From Centroberyx gerrardi (lineage: Eukaryota > Chordata > Actinopteri > Beryciformes > Berycidae), in the NCBI RefSeq assembly GCF_048128805.1, contig NC_136005.1:8747504-8811503 (forward strand): 64,000 nt of DNA, in the 5' to 3' direction. The notes below the pieces were generated by a model. That model was not told the origin of the DNA and did no database searches. It worked only from the letters and a program-made list of their open reading frames with translations. A program made the position numbers and the translations under genes. Below are positions 1 to 13,376 of this stretch, piece by piece (position 1 is the stretch's first letter; every line of letters starts with the position of its first letter).

Positions 1-1757
1 CCCCCCCCTTCACCCCCCTCCTCCCCCTCCTCCTCCTCGCCCCTGCGCCTCCTCCACCATGCCTCACAGGCCCGTCTGTCACCCCTCTATAATTATGAGG
101 AGTGAGAGTAATGTGTTGCAGTATGAATAGGATTGTCGGCCTGATTGTGATGTATAGGCTTTCATTACCATGTCCAGGCCTGTGCCCTTCGCCATGTAGG
201 AAATCCTATTTAGGCCCTAATTTGGGAGCCTCCCCGACCGTCCCGCCTGATAGCAATCACACACAGTAATTGTGTGCTGGGGCGACTGACAGAGTGGAGG
301 CTCAGACATGGAGAGAGGGAAAGAAAGAGGGATAGGAGGAGGAGGAGCGAGAGGGGGGGGGGGGGGGTGTCTGACAATGATATATCCGCATAGTTTGGTA
401 CATTATTCAAGTCATCCTCTGCAGTATATGTATGTTTTTGTATGCATCTACTTTTTTTTTCAGGTGGTTTTTAGCGTGATACTAATTTAGGGGAGTTTCG
501 GTAAAACTGGGAGTGTTCAGGAATGGGACTCCATGTGATATTTTATAATGGACAATTTGAGGGCTGCCCCCTTTACCCCGCTCTCATTCTACTATAACGC
601 TACATAGCTAATTGGGAGGAGAGATCATGCTAACTCGATAATTATGATTTATGAGACAATCTCCAGTGGATATTGCGCATTTCCTCCCTGATTTGACAAC
701 AACACGTAACCAGCCCTCTAGCAATCAATATTTGTACATTTTCCATGTCTAAGTTGTTAACTTGTTTAGTATTTCATTAGTTCCTTTTAAAGGGGAGTGG
801 TTCTCCACACCAACATTTATGCAGATCTGACTCTACTCATAGGCTTGTAGATAATGAATGTCTAATTGACTCATTTAAATACTGTTTGCCTGCAGGAGGG
901 CCTTTGCATTAAATGTTTGATTGCCCTTGTATTAACTGTCATTAATCCCCTCTGCTCTTAATAGGGACTTTATGAGGCTTTCTTAAAACTTCTCATCTAC
1001 CTCTCTATTCTCTTTGCATAATTAAGTAGAATATTCAAAAATATGGAAATGAAGAAGCTCCCAGCATTTGACTAATGGTCTTTATGCCACAGATTTCTAA
1101 TTATAGGCAAACCTTTGCATTTGCTCTTCTGCATTGGGTCACGGTTCGTTAGCTTGGGTCAAAGCGGGTTGATAACACTTAACTCCTCTGTTTAATGTCC
1201 AAACTTGAGCCACTTTCATCACACCATACAAAGCATTACATCAAATCGGTGGAAGGCACAATAGGTATAGGCACAAGCAAACACACTGTGAGGCATTGCA
1301 GTGTCCTTTACAGGAAGATGTACTGCACAGAGTGAACTTTCGACAGTCATTACTGACTGTCACTGCACCAGAGTGGGTGAGAGACAAAAACTTGTCTGTG
1401 TTTATAGCTTAACTGATCCTCTTATTCCTGCTACTCCTCCAGTCTCTCTGCTCTGCCCTAATCTCTCCGGGGGTCTTACCGGCCCAGGTTGACAAATGGG
1501 AAGGAGAGGCCAGCCAAGCGTGGGCTCAGTGGAGAGGCTCAGGCCGGGGGCCTCACTAAGCCCCCTCAGCTCCGCCCGGGATCATCTCTGACATGGCCTG
1601 CAACAACCCCGAGGATGTAGAGGCCACACACACATCACACACAAACGCAGGTACATATACATGCACCCCCCCACACACATTTTTACACACACAAAAACAT
1701 ACACACAGAAACACACAAAAACAGACACAAAGTAAACCTCCGATCAGTTCATTACAC
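1..1757. other. Intergenic sequence, no gene recognised
   Basis: No ORF here resembles a protein. The first 60 bases are C-rich and a G run lies at about 350-367. From about 480 to 1260 the sequence is AT-rich, non-repetitive and dense in TAAT/ATTA and octamer-like words (for example near 1000-1130). That look is typical of vertebrate conserved non-coding DNA, but conservation cannot be judged from one sequence. Around 1630-1740 there is a degenerate CA-rich stretch. Confidence 0.5.
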
Positions 1758-2045
1758 CAGTGGTTCTCAAACTTTTTGGCTTGTGACCCCTTAAAATGAA
1801 GCGATGCCTGCCTGCTATTATCACAGGCTGCATATGCAGAGTGGTGAACAGTTCAGATGAGGCCTGGAGGCCGAAAACTATTCAGTATTTCATAAGAAAA
1901 AGCACAAATCAGAAAAATTACAAATGATAATAAATTTATGCACTAGAAATATGTTTTTTTCCTATCCTATAAATCATTTTGCATCCAGTCAAAATTATCT
2001 TGCAACCCTCTGGGACGATCCCGACCCCCAGTTAGAGAACCACTG
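1758..2045. mobile_element. hAT-type miniature element (288 bp) with 8-bp target duplication
   Basis: The element begins CAGTGGTTCTCAAACT and ends AGTTAGAGAACCACTG, which are near-perfect terminal inverted repeats. It is flanked by the perfect 8-bp direct repeat CATTACAC (1750-1757 and 2046-2053). An 8-bp duplication together with CAGTGGTTCTCAA-type ends is characteristic of hAT (Charlie-like) non-autonomous elements. It has no coding capacity. Confidence 0.85.
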
Positions 2046-2105
2046 CATTACACCACAATGATTCGTCTCATAGACACCTCTAGCTGCTGCTGCTGCCCTA
2101 TATCA

Positions 2106-2107
<2 letters not shown>

Positions 2108-2138
<31 letters not shown>
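2108..2138. repeat. (CA)n microsatellite
   Basis: Uninterrupted CA dinucleotide tract of about 15 units, just downstream of the hAT element. Confidence 0.95.
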
Positions 2139-2140
<2 letters not shown>

Positions 2141-3296
2141 CTACAACCTCACATACTTCTCAATTCCCCCCCAACAATCAGGTATCTGTGAATGTCAGCT
2201 CAGAACTGGTGTCTCTAGATAAAAACCCAGCCAGCTCTATTTTAGCATACATAGTCCAGCTCAATAAGAGCATGTGCTAAATGACTGCAATGTAATGAGT
2301 GGCTGTGTGGCTGTACTCAGGCTGTGACACTGACAGCGCATGAGAATGTAATGCGTGAAGCCTTCCCTCTCTCCTGCCCCCCACTTCCCTCTCTCTCTCT
2401 CTCTCTCCCTCCATGCTCCTCTGCGCCCCACTGCCTCTCAGCCACGGGATCAGCTGCAGGCGCTAATGAAACGTCAGTCAGGTAATTGAGGCTCTGGTGG
2501 TGGCCGGCCAGCCAGGCAAGCAGCCAGCCAGCCAGCGTGGGTGATGACACCCGGACGCTAGCAGCAGCTCCAGCATCCCAGCATCCCCCTACGGAGCGTC
2601 ACCGGAACTTAGCTGCTCCGGACCCAGCGGGGTGGAAAACATTGTATTTACGCTGACATATGCTGCCGTCTTCCTGCTTGTGTTAGGGAGAAATTTTGAG
2701 TGATGAGTAGTAAGGCCTGCACCGGGAAGTTGAGTAGTCAACCCAACCGGAGATTGTTAACCAGCCCGGTGAAAGCCACTCGGAGCGAGGAGGATGTTCT
2801 GCCAGCAGCCCTAGTGAAGGAGTCAGAGGTTAAAATCCTCTGTTATTGCACCCCAGAGTGATGTTACCATCCCTGCCATCCGCTGACCCGCTCAGCACCC
2901 CCAGTGAGTTATGGGTAATGTTTAATTCCCCCGCCGTGACAGCTGCGGATCCGCATGGTAAATTGGATTTTTTTTTTCTTTCTTTTTTAGAATTGCACTT
3001 GTGCAGGTAAAGAGACGGAGAAAGACATTCGCTGCTGCGCTGGTCCGCCCAGCTAACTCTCTGTCAAGTATTGTTCAGAGGCCTCTCTATCTCTCACTGA
3101 CAAATCAAATCAGGCCGGTGTGTTTCTGAAGGCGGCTGGTTGGGAGAGGAGAGGAGAGGATGTAGCTGCTCTATCCAACCCGGTCTTGTTTATAGTCGGC
3201 CTGCAATCACAGATCTGCCCCGAACAGGTCACACTCTGATGCCCCGTGTCTCTCTCTCCCTCTCCTCAACATGTACGCTAAGACAGACAATGATAT

Positions 3297-3337
<41 letters not shown>

Positions 3338-6300
3338 GACTGCATTGAGTCCAATACACTCATACATACTCAAGAGGACATGCATACACATATGTATACT
3401 GTACAGTTATTAGGACCACCTTCCGCCTAAGAAATCTCAGGCTTATAAATCCTTCTTTAAAGGTGTGATATTATTCAGTTTCCATGATTTTGTTTTCAAA
3501 TAGCATTCATCAATACACAGGATATGATGTCACTATCCCCTTGTGCCATAATCCAAGGTGAGCATTCACATAGAGGCCCAATTCAGAGTTGGCTCTGGGT
3601 AAGAATAATGTCCTTTGTACTAAATAGTTTAATTAAAAGGGTATTTATTGAATGCATTTAAAGACAGAAGAACAGTCACAATACTGGACCCGATTTGCCA
3701 ACAACACCAACTCCTCTAATTCAAATCAGGCAAACCTGCTGAGTGGAGGCTTTCCAGTTCAAATGCTGCAAACTTGCCTGACTGGAAGGATTTTAGTAAT
3801 TGTTTAGCGAGGGAAGCCAATTCATGTGAAACTGCCGGTAAAGGATGGATTTTTGAAAATGCAGTAACTTTAAATTTAACCACTCGAACAAAATCAACTT
3901 TTAACATTTCAATTAAACATCTTTCATCATATATGTATATAAATAGAGGACAATTGGAATCTCTATAATGGGGGCCCCTTTAATGTTTCTCTCTCCCTAA
4001 TAGGTGAAATCAAATCAAAGCTTTCACCTAAATTCACCTGGTCAGTTAAATTCAAGTAAAGTGCAGGTCGTCCTATTCCCTTTGTACACTCAATAAACAT
4101 GACTACAGCTCTCCTCCTTTGTCTATTTCTTCACCACCCAACCCTGTTCCTTCTTGTCAAGGTGTCCTAACAACACTCGACTGGAGATGTTCCCAAGAGT
4201 GGCACAGTTCCAGGGAATAGGAAGTCTAGATTTAGTCCCACTCTCTGCTCTCTACTCCACTCACTCCTGCCTCTCCAGGGCATTAATGTGGAGAGTGGAC
4301 AGTGGGGTTAATGCCTAGCTGTAAGCACTGCTCAGCGCTAGTGATTGGGTTTGCGTCGTAGCGGGCCTCCCCCCCCTACAGGCAAAAAAATCCAGTGGAA
4401 ATGACTTCCACTGTCCGGCCCTGTGGGCACTTGTGATTTTCCAACCCAAGGTTTCAACTCCCCTTCTCTTTGTTGCGGCTCAGCGTCCCAGAGGGCACAG
4501 GTGAATTTGATGTGGAACAATGATTAAAAGTTTTCTCCCTCAAGGTGACCTAAATACTGGAAGAGGTGAAAGTCAAAGTGAGAGACATGGAGATGACGGA
4601 GCGGAAGGGAGAGGAAAGTCTGTTTTGGAGATTTGTTACGGCCCATATAGTAAGTACTCAATCCTGGGCTTATAGTGGAAACTCTCCTGACCCCGTCCTT
4701 GCACTCTTATTGCATCCTTTCTACCCCTTTTCCTCAAAGTAATCAGTGATTGTATGTGACTTAATAGGTATAAAGCACTGTGGCACAGAGAGGAGGCATC
4801 GACAATCCAATCATTGTCAGATCAGCGATTACCTCAAGGCAGGATGTATTTGAACAGGGCTCTATCACATCTGCTATTACCTGCCTCTTCCTGTCTTATG
4901 TCCCTCCCTAGACATCTTTTCTCTTAACTGTGTGTTCAATCACTACTGCCAGCATCGCCTGCCGGTGCGGCCGAGCGACCCCTCGACAGTGACGTATGTC
5001 CACGATTAGCCAGGATACAGTTCAATTATGATAAACAGCCAGCGCACCTCTTAGGCCATGATTAAAGCCTCGGCCTGGGCTTGATAAAGAGATCCCATCT
5101 CAATGCCATCACAACCAGATTATAAGACACTCCGCCATGCTGTTCTGCCTCATGCTTTTCACATCAGCGCTGCCGAACGTACACTGTAGCCTGGATGGAG
5201 CTCACGGCAGATGGAGCTAGATGGAGGCTGCTGGGGGTCTTTATCATTCACACATGGCCGGCGATGCATCCCCGCCCACCCATTTTCAATTTAGACTAGT
5301 ATTTATTAATAACCTCCACCTTCTTGAAGCCTATCTTACAAGATACCTGCCATATAACTTAAGATGGGGTTAGATACAGACAGACAGAGAGAGGGAGAGA
5401 GAGAGAGAAGCCCCAGTTTTGATAAATGGATGAGCAGTGATGAAAAGAAGATATCAAAACAGCATGAAAGGAGAGAGAGGAAGAGAGCGGAGCATTAATC
5501 CAACACCAGGCTGGTGAGAGAGAAAGAAGGGGAGAGAGAGGAGGAGGAGGAAGCAAAAGAAAGATAGCCTTTCGGCTGTGTTCTGTCAAGGGAGAAATTA
5601 CACATTTACGGAGGTTTTTTCAAGCAACGACGGGTTCCATAGATCAAACCACTGGATTTACGAGCCAATTTTCAACATGAAATATAGACACCGAGAATCC
5701 ATTTTACCCATGTTTACTCGTCTTCTCTACCTCTCTTTCTCTCTCTCAATCAAACGGCCTACAGTGTGTGGATAGGTTTACTCTGGTAACCTTAGCAGTG
5801 CTTATTAGAGCCTTAAATGAAGCTGTTTTGATGGTGGTGAGTGTGCAGCTTCCAGCGGCCTTGTTGTAGTCGGACTGCTATTTAGTACATATCTGAAAGT
5901 CTTCAATCTCATGACAGAAAAGTAAGAACGAGGCCAGAGAAGGTAAAGACTTGATTTTTACAAAGAGAGATGAGATGGTTCATGATACTCTAATGAACAG
6001 CCTTGCCTTTTTCTTGCAATCAAATAAATTGTTTCTTTTGCAGAAATAACAGTCAAATCCACATGAATAAAGCCCACTTGGATCTGTGTTAAGGTTAAGT
6101 TAATGTTATCTTTAAACCTTATTTTGGAACACAAAAACCCAAAGTATCTGGTATGGCTATGAGCATAATATACCAAGAAATGTGATCAGGAAGACCAAAA
6201 AACACAGGAAAAAGGCAGAGGAACGGTAATCTCCCATTTGAAATAAATTTGTGTCCCAAATACAGTACCTGCAATACTTGAAAAACTAAAGGACAAAAAT

Positions 6301-6720
6301 CACATCATACTGCATGTACTGCTCACAGTACTCATCTTTGTCTGGGCAAACCAAACCACTCTGTATGAAATTTGCATAGAAATTAATGTCTAAGTAGGCT
6401 AAACGACATAATTGACATGCAATTAGCAATATTATGGGGGGGAAACCTAATGAAGTTTCCATGGCTGTGAGAACCTTAGAATGATCACTGCTTAATTATC
6501 ATATTAATGAAGTCATTAGTTGTCACTTAACTTAGATGACAGGTAAGGTAAGAATGTCATGATCCTACAATTTCCACAGCAAATGTGTATTCAACGCTAA
6601 TTGTTTCCAAGTTTAGATCTCATATGAGAACAGCGAAGGACGCTTTAAATGTTATCGCCATATAGCTTTAGTGGCAGAAAGCATGCACAACGCGTGACTA
6701 GAAAAAAACAAACAATGAGG
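2139..6720. other. Intergenic sequence upstream of the dmap1 3' end
   Basis: No coding exon was found. It includes CT/GA-rich tracts (about 2385-2408, 5385-5410, 5470-5550), a (CA)n repeat at 3299-3332 and otherwise unique sequence. The stretch about 6360-6560 is AT-rich with several TAAT words and could be regulatory. The short ORFs on both strands have no recognisable domain and no splice context, so none is called. Confidence 0.5.
3299..3332. repeat. (CA)n microsatellite
   Basis: Uninterrupted CA dinucleotide tract of about 17 units. Confidence 0.95.
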
Positions 6721-6726
6721 TTTATT
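6721..6726 (-). terminator. dmap1: Candidate poly(A) signal of dmap1
   Basis: TTTATT on the plus strand reads AATAAA on the minus strand. It lies about 780 nt beyond the dmap1 stop codon at 7504 and would give a 3' UTR of that length, which includes a (TG)n tract at 7286-7308. It is a plausible choice but no cleavage evidence is available. Confidence 0.4.
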
Positions 6727-7285
6727 GAATCAACGGGGAAAAGTATCTTCAAGGTCGCCTGAGGACACATGGCACACATCAGCCCCACTCGTCCATATAA
6801 AGCAAGGGCAGCAGATGGAAACAAAGTAGCAAAATTTACCAGGGAGCTTCACAGCTAATCTAAGAGAGAGAGAGGCACTCTCCGTCGAGCGACACTTTCA
6901 AGTGATGGGACATGGAGCTGGTACTAAGGGCTAACACAAAAACACATTTCCAGTAAAGAGTATGGCATGATTAAGCTACAAAAAACCTGAGATGGGTGAA
7001 CTGAACGTGGTAGCTCGAGGTCTTCCCACTCTCTCTCAGTCTCTTCTTTCATTTCAATTCATTTCAATTACCCAGTCATTCCCACCTTCTTCCCCATGGC
7101 CCGATTAGCTCAGCCTGGCAATTTACAGTTGATCTTGCCTCATCTGAGGCTGAGCGATGGTGGAGGCAGGGAGACGAGGAGTAATGGAATGAAATGTCAC
7201 TCAGTTGTTGCCTTTGTCACAACGGTGGTGGGCAGGACTGGGGGGTGGAGGGGCCTGGTTAGTTGGAGAGAAGTTGGATCTATCC

Positions 7286-7308
7286 GTGTGTGTGTGTGTG
7301 TGTGTGTG
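7286..7308. repeat. (TG)n microsatellite in the presumed dmap1 3' UTR
   Basis: TG dinucleotide tract of about 11 units followed by GAGAGA, between the dmap1 stop codon and the candidate poly(A) signal. Confidence 0.9.
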
Positions 7309-7503
7309 AGAGAGATTCTGGGCCTATGGAGACATTAGTCTATGGTGCTTCTACAAAAATGGACAGCGACATAGTATCCTGCTCTCCTGTGTCTCTCATG
7401 TCCCAATCATAAAGCTTATGGGCGTCTCCACTGTGATCAGAGTTACTGACAATGACACTGTCCCTTATCCTCCACGGTGTACCAGCCGGTTCTCTCATCC
7501 TCA

Positions 7504-10500
7504 TCAAGGCTTCTTCACCTTCTTCACTGATGAGGAGCTGGATGCCGATTCTCTCCGTTTGCGCTGCAACGCAAAACACAAAAGAATCACGTCAGTGTGT
7601 GTCAAGGGTTTCCTCTTCATTCTGCATTACCAAGAGGCATCAGAAGATAGGGGACCAGCACTCTCTTGCTCATTCGTTCCCAGTTTACAATCCATGGCCA
7701 CTTCTAGAACATGATCTTGTCCATGACCTGTTAAATCCAAATTTGGTGATTTTCATGTTTACATGGCCCTCTGCAGTTGAGGAAATGTTATGATCCTTGG
7801 CTTTATAAAACCCTTACAAAACCACATTGTATAAATTTAAAAATGCATGGTTGTCAATCTAAAAAATATAGCCTTTTAAACCTTTTAAAACTTTGCCAGA
7901 GGTAGAAATATATTTTGAGATGTAAGGTATTCACCTGACAAGCGGTGATATGATTGCTGACTTACCGAGTTGGGGGTAAGCGGCGCTCCTACCACGTCGA
8001 TGATCTGCTCCTTGGCCTCCACCTTGATGTCGTCTGCGCTGGGCCAGACCTGGGCTTCGCCTGCTGGGGTGGACGCCGCAGTGCTGTTGCTGGCATTGGG
8101 TTCCCCAACCTGGGGTGTGGCGGCTGCCCCGGCTCCTGCAGTCCCGCCACCGCCACCTCCGCCACCTGCCTTCAGCAGGGCCTCGTAGCGGTGACGCAGC
8201 ATCTGCTGTTCGTACTCACAGTTGCTGTGGGCCTGCTTCAGCTCGTACACCAGCACCAGGTCACTGCGCAGCTCGTTGAACATCTGTACAATCTCCTCTG
8301 TAGGCATGGGGTTGAGATCTGGATCCACAGACAGACACAAACAAAGGCAAACATGACAAAAATGAGATTTAAAGCTATCGAGCACTGAGGTTATTATGGT
8401 CAGTAAAAGAGAAAGGAAAGGAAGGGGTGATTTTACAAGTTTTAGGTCATCATAAGTTTGTGCCTACTGTTGGGAGAAGAGTTTAAAAATTCAGGCTTAG
8501 AAACGGTGGCAGCTTGCTGGGGTCGTTTCACACTCACCCACTCCTTGCTCTGTCAGGATCTGCTCAATGGCCTTGATCTTCTTCTGGCCTACCGAGCTTG
8601 GCAGCTTCATCTGAAACACACACAAACACAGACACACACACATACCGACATACACGAGGATGAGTTAAGGTGCCAGGGATATTAGGATGAACGCCTCCAC
8701 CTCAAGGCTTTTAATTCGTATGAAATACACTTCAACGGGCCAGATCAAAATGTCTTTATCCACTGGACTCTGTCTGACTGATTAGCTAGAGGAGCACTCC
8801 ACTCCTTTAGCGGTGCTAATGCATTTTCCATAGAGAGCAGCGGCTCCTCATCAGTCTTGGAGATGAATAAGTCTCCCCTGCTAGGTCTCACAGATATTAG
8901 CTGGTCACTAACAGCATTAATCATCATAGTGCTAATGAGAGATAGCTAGCTCAAGTCAAACACTCTGGCTGCTCACATCATACATCAAGAGTAGGACAGG
9001 GTATCGCTTAAAATCTTTTGATATTACTACCAGTTCTGATATGGGTTATGAAAAAATACTTATTGCAATAACTTTCGTTGTTAAATGAAAACACACTATG
9101 TGATAGAGTAGATTATTTTCTGTGTACTTGTGTATTTTATGTTTACTTATGCTATCTGCTTTTCTAAACAGAACACTTGTTGTTACTCCTGTAAACTAGA
9201 CAAAAAATTGAATTCTTGATAAAATCCAACATTTTGAAGCTTTTTGACGCCTTTAGATTAATTCCAATAATAAAAGTCAGCACAGTACAGAGAGGTATGA
9301 TTTCTCAATACCCAGCCCTAATCAAGAGCTATGGTACCATATTAGACTCTTGACTGTTTGTTCCAAATTTGTGTGCTAGGTTCCTCACCAGAATTTGAGA
9401 CAGAAGATGAGGTCTTGCATTGAAAGCGTGTTTGAAAATATCCTTTATTGTAGTCTGAATACGTGAATAAAAGTAGTTATGTTTACCCTCTGGCTGCGCA
9501 GCGTGACTCCTGCTGATTTAAAGTCAGGGAATTTGATGCCTGCTGTCTCTGGAAGTGCCTGTGGATGGAGGGAGGAGTGATGAGAGAAATGGACAAATGG
9601 ATACGATAGCCCTCTGAGCTTTGGATAAATCTGACATTAAAAAACATCTATATCAAAAAGATGGGATAAATCAGGCCTTTACATCCGCGTTTCCCAAACT
9701 GAGTTGTCGAAACTGCCTCAGGTTGCTTGAGGGACAGTAGTAGTAGTATTCAATGAAGAATAGAAGAACTGGTGGTACAAAATATTAAGACCACTTTCCT
9801 AATATTGAGCTGCACCTCGTTTAGTACAATCCAAGTCTTGGTTGTCTCAAGCTTAAATTTCCTCTTTGAACTTCCCCATTCGTCTATACATCCAACCTCA
9901 TGATTGAAATGAAAATAATTGAAATTAAAATAACTGGTGAAACATAAGGGACCATAGCTTTCATGTGGATTCCCCCATTTCAGCGCAATATTACATTGAA
10001 TAAGCATCGTCATATGAGGTTGACATCTCTGCCATCTCACTTTGCTGGTAAATGTTTCTCAGATAAGAACGGTTGACAACCTGTGCTTTACATCACACCT
10101 TTCGTGTGTGTGTTTGTGTGCCATACCGGTTTTTCTGTTTCTCTTTTTTGTGGGAGCTTCTTCTTGGAAACCCTCTTTTCGGCTCGTCTCAACTCTGTAG
10201 TAGTGTCAGCCGCCTTGATGAGTTTCTGCAGATCCTGGGCCTTCTTCTCACGCTCCTTCTTCCTTGTCTCAATCTTCCTCAGCTCCTGGATAAGATACTC
10301 CTCTTCTGCCACCTGCAGGGGAAACAAGAGAAGTGCAGTCTGAATATCTGAGGATAAAGCAAGCAAATTTTACACTGATGCTCAAAAGGCATTAACTAGT
10401 CAAAGATTATTGTTATTTGACACCCATGGCTCCATTATGTAATTTATTTCACCAGCTACTGCAGAGACTGTATTCTATAACTGTGTGGCCTAAACAGATT

Positions 10501-13376
10501 CTAATAGATTTTGCATTTCAAAATTACATCCTTATTCCCACCTTAAGTTCATAACTGGATCTGACGATTTTGGTTGGTGTTCAACATGATGCTGATTGTG
10601 GCTGGGTAATATGATGGTCAACTAGGCTGTATTACTGCATAGGAACCCTACAGTATAACATGTTCATGTTACAAGATTACTAACCTGTTCAGGCGTGCGA
10701 TTGAAGAGTTTCTCCAGCTGCTCTTTCCTGCGCCTTTCGTGTCCGGCATCAAATATGTAGATCTTAGGCTCTGTCCCCGATGGTGCGCGAACCTTGGTCA
10801 GCTTACCGCAAATGCTATAGTAACGTTCTTTTAGGTCCTCCACAGAACGTTTCTGAAAGCATAAATGGAAGAGTGTTCATATAAATATGGCTGTTTAATT
10901 GCATCATCATGATACATCCTCAGTGAAAGAGAATGTGAGTGAGCAAGTGAGTGAGTGGTTACTCTGTATTGCTGGTGGTCATAACGGTCGTGGACGACGA
11001 TGAAGCGCAGGTCAAAACGCTTGCACAGGTCAAACAGGTGGTCCGTCTCTGCTTTCGTCCAGCCGTCGTCATGGAGATACATCTGATATTCCTGCTCCGA
11101 GTACACTGGTACCTGCACTGCCTACATGGACAGACAGGGAGGCAGAGAGAATAACAAGGAGACAGTGTATGGGGATGAGAGAGAAACAACTGAACAGAGT
11201 TTAGAGTAGTCAGAGGGTCTGACTGATTACACAGAACATAACATGGGACATTGGTTGTGTTGAAGTGGAGAGAAAAAAAATCTTCCTGATTCCCAATTAG
11301 TGTTGTTTCTGTCGATCAATCGAGGTGGGCATTTGAGCTTTATCAAAGATAAAAAATTTTATAAGAAACTGCATGTCAGGAGGGCAAATTGAGAGACTGC
11401 TGGATCAAGAGTATGAGTGTGGAAAAACAGTTGTCCTTAAGGGTAATTTATACTTCTATGTCAAAATACCGCTACATAGCTACGTCGTAGGTCTTTGCAG
11501 TGCCGCAAAGCCTGCTGCCATAGCTTACATGCACACCTCCAAAAATGTAACTGCGCGTAAGGCAACGCAAGACCACAAGAACTGTGATTGGCCCGCTTTG
11601 TGTTTCCTCCTGTATCCGGTTGACAGCAAAGACAACATGGAGCAGATCGAAGAGAGCCTAGCTGAAGAGGTTCGCAAATATGTTCATTTGTATGACACCT
11701 CATATCCGAATTATAAAGACTGCCAGATGTCACTGAATTTGTGGTGAGAAATATCCCAGAACATGAGTTTCAGAGAGTGTAAACACTACTAGTTCTTCTG
11801 TTATTACTTCTGTGTTAACAAAGCAACAACACTGCCGTCTAGCATTTCAGTGGTCTACGCACAGAATCAGGACTATAAATGCTCACACCGCCGTGGGTAG
11901 CTTTGACACAGAAGTATAATCTGGGCTTTACCTTGTTGAAGCGGGCAAAAGGGTAGTCCTTGCCCTCCTCTGCCATACGCCTCCAGTGGTGGAATATGGC
12001 CCCATCCCTGCGAGCCGGGTTGGTGAAGGGCATCCACTTCCAGGGACGCACCCTCTTGCAGCCCAGCTTGGCCTTGACTGTCCTGTAGCCCTGGGTAGTG
12101 TCACTGGGCAGCAGAGGGGGAGCATCTCTGTGGACAGGAAATGGGAACAGGAAATGGATGGTCTTGTTAAAGCGAGTGTACAAAATATTCCAGGCCATAC
12201 GCTGTTTTCATGAAATAGACTGACCAGGTAAGAGCTAGTTTGCCTCCTGATTCATAATTATTTATTCAACACATACAGAAACATGTAAAAAGAGCATAAA
12301 AATAGGCTAGCATTGTGCAGACAATGTCAGAAGGTCCAAGGGGCTTATAAATGGGACGTCATTGATATCTAAAACATAACACACAGAGCTTAAAATATTA
12401 CAACTCTAAACAACAGTCTAAATTAAGATAATCCTTAAAGGGAGAAGTAAATGAAGGGAAGACAATTGAAACATGAGTTGTGCTAAACTGGGTGCAACTA
12501 AAAACCGTAGGGTGTTCTGAGTTTCTAATGACAAATGGTTTTGTTTTTTTCAGTATTTTACATATCATTAATTCTGCAAGAACACAAAACCTTTTCCACT
12601 TCTCACTTTTTCCCTGACCCCTTCTTCATGCAACTTACAGGGTTTTACAGTAGGTAAACCCTGGTTATAGACGGGACATGCAGCTAGACCAAAAGGGTGA
12701 TTCGGTATACAGATCTAAGACAAACGTATACATTCACAAAAGGAGCTCATACTTCTTATCTGAATAGAGCAGAGCATAGACCTCCCGATGCATCCCCTCT
12801 GGTCTCTTGAAGGTCAACGTTTCAGTCGTCTTCTTGGTTTTTTTCTGGGACAGGTGATGAAGAAAGTCATTGATTTTAACTATGTATTTCTTAATACTTT
12901 CAACTGACAACAGTATGTTCTATCTACTGCTGTGGCAGGGTTATTGTTTGAGTTCCACAAACTGTGTAGTCCATTTCAGGCGAAAATGTCCAAGAAAGAA
13001 ACCTTATAAGCTGTTAAATGGTGTGACCATTTATAAAACAATACAGTTTAGGATTTAGCTGACATTCTTGTTGATCGCTCAATGAGAGATGATCACCTCA
13101 CAGCTACATCACTTCGTCAGGAGTCACCTTTGCTCCAACTATCAGTAACTTAAGTTAAACGTATCTCTGCTGTGCTTACGTTAGTGATCCCACAGATTAT
13201 CGTGCTTTAATGTGAAGAGAGGCTAATGTTAAATACTATGTCGGGCAAAATGACTTGAGTTACTTGTGATTATTTCTCACCTTATCCGAGTTGAGTAAAT
13301 CTTTCTTGCTGATGGGAGCGTCATTGTCCGCTCCAGCCAACTCCAGAATATCCCTCACATCGGCCCCGGTAGCCAT
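7504..13376 (-). CDS. dmap1: DNA methyltransferase 1-associated protein 1
   Basis: There are ten coding exons on the minus strand, in transcript order: 13281-13376, 12753-12844, 11932-12127, 10963-11121, 10685-10852, 10127-10312, 9487-9558, 8538-8610, 7966-8318, 7504-7563. All junctions are GT-AG and the phases join without error. The product is 484 aa, close to the usual length of about 467 aa. It starts MATGADVRDILELAG. Residues about 131-200 form the SANT/Myb-like region (motif DGWTKAETDHLFDLCKRFDLR). A charged coiled coil rich in K/E follows (about 238-290). The C-terminal DMAP1-binding region starts near 348. A fish-specific poly-Gly run (8 Gly, about 399-406) precedes an S/T/A-rich linker, and the protein ends in a basic RKRRESASSSSS-type tail. 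The family is a nuclear subunit of NuA4/TIP60 and SRCAP chromatin complexes and binds DNMT1. The identification is very secure; only the UTRs are undefined. Confidence 0.97.
8992..9320. mobile_element. hAT-type miniature element (329 bp) in dmap1 intron 7
   Basis: The ends read TAGGACAGGGTATCG and, at the right, CAATACCCAGCCCTA, an imperfect inverted repeat of the TAGGGCTGGGTATTG class. The element is flanked by the perfect 8-bp duplication ATCAAGAG (984-991 offset, i.e. 8984-8991, and 9321-9328). It is non-coding and AT-rich, consistent with a degenerate hAT miniature element. Confidence 0.8.
11437..11930. mobile_element. PIF/Harbinger-like relic in dmap1 intron 3, abutting a splice donor
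   Basis: Imperfect terminal inverted repeats run inward from 11440 (AGGGTAATTTATACTTC) and from 11927 (complement AGCCCAGATTATACTTC). They are flanked by TTA on both sides (11437-11439, 11928-11930), the 3-bp target duplication typical of PIF/Harbinger. Inside, on the plus strand at about 11636-11747, a short reading frame with a YPNYKDCQMSLNLW-like motif resembles the MADF DNA-binding domain carried by Harbinger elements. The right TTA is also part of the 5' splice site of dmap1 exon 3 (donor G at 11931). Confidence 0.65.

Noticed and set aside
1593-1799. Plus-strand ORF with His/Thr repeats
   Set aside because: Translation of CA-rich simple sequence running into a hAT element. No gene context.
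7954-8388. Plus-strand ORF of 144 codons
   Set aside because: It is the antisense of dmap1 exon 9, whose minus-strand translation is a clear DMAP1 C-terminal region.
10073-10351. Overlapping plus-strand ORFs rich in Leu/Phe
   Set aside because: Antisense shadow of dmap1 exon 6 (K/E-rich coiled coil gives Leu/Phe-rich antisense).
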